Below are positions 63,901-64,000 of a DNA stretch of 64,000 bases, piece after piece. Position numbers and translations under genes: made by a program. Each line of letters starts with the position of its first letter. Within the stretch, counting starts at the first letter, position 1. Location of the stretch: the NCBI GenBank assembly GCA_009760855.2, contig WPIO01000040.1:2740001-2804000 (forward strand), in the 5' to 3' direction. This DNA comes from Cristatella mucedo (taxonomy: Eukaryota > Bryozoa > Phylactolaemata > Cristatellidae). Under the pieces are notes generated by a model that had not been told where the DNA came from, searched no databases, and was given only the letters and a program-made list of their open reading frames with translations.

Positions 63901-64000
63901 CGATTCGCTCTGCTGAAACACGTGCATTGCTCACGGGTTGCAGCCTACGACAAAAGAATGAGAGATATTACATCAGCGGCAACCTTTAAATCCAAGCATT

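Overview
The window looks like nuclear DNA of an invertebrate animal, probably marine. Its genes have introns with GT/AG borders and encode animal-type proteins: TNF-superfamily ligands and filamin/NHL proteins related to TRIM2/TRIM3. Non-LTR retrotransposons, tRNA-derived SINEs and a very high load of (GA)n/(CT)n, (TA)n and (CCG)n tracts fill the rest. The sequence does not let me name the species. About the first 40 kb is strongly GC-rich; the right end is more balanced and repeat-dense.

Layout. Positions 1.6-14.3 kb (+ strand) hold two tandem TNF ligand genes of the Eiger/EDA type, five coding exons each. Positions 16.4-20.3 kb and 27.7-33.9 kb (- strand) hold two tandem filamin/NHL genes, three coding exons each, without a visible RING or B-box. 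A decayed Ty3-type integrase region lies between them (23.2-24.4 kb). Positions 34-50 kb carry no gene I can support, only simple repeats, SINEs, LINE pieces and hairpins. Positions 50-60 kb carry scattered exon-like reading frames. Four minus-strand ones are either coiled-coil or bounded by good splice sites, and five plus-strand ones are Ser/Thr-rich or helical; none is assembled into a full gene. Positions 57.7-63.9 kb are dominated by one LINE family, including a reverse-transcriptase segment, plus an odd C-rich / TA / CCCTAAA-like / G-rich inverted structure at 61.9-62.6 kb.

How the genes relate. In each tandem pair the exon number, intron phases and (almost) exon lengths are the same, so both pairs arose by local duplication. 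The TNF pair carries a 189-bp tract in exon 1 that differs at only two positions while the receptor-binding domains have diverged, which points to gene conversion. The TNF proteins should be type II membrane ligands, and the NHL proteins cytoplasmic beta-propeller scaffolds. A functional link between the pairs is not shown by the sequence.

Repeat biology. LINE family A ends in a conserved stem-loop and an (ATT)n-type tail, seen in at least 15 places. One SINE family shares part of that tail. A second SINE family has a tRNA-like head, and in one copy a long (CT)n tract sits inside that head. A separate LINE family B ends in (TACAT)n. More than a dozen perfect or near-perfect short-loop palindromes are spread across the window.
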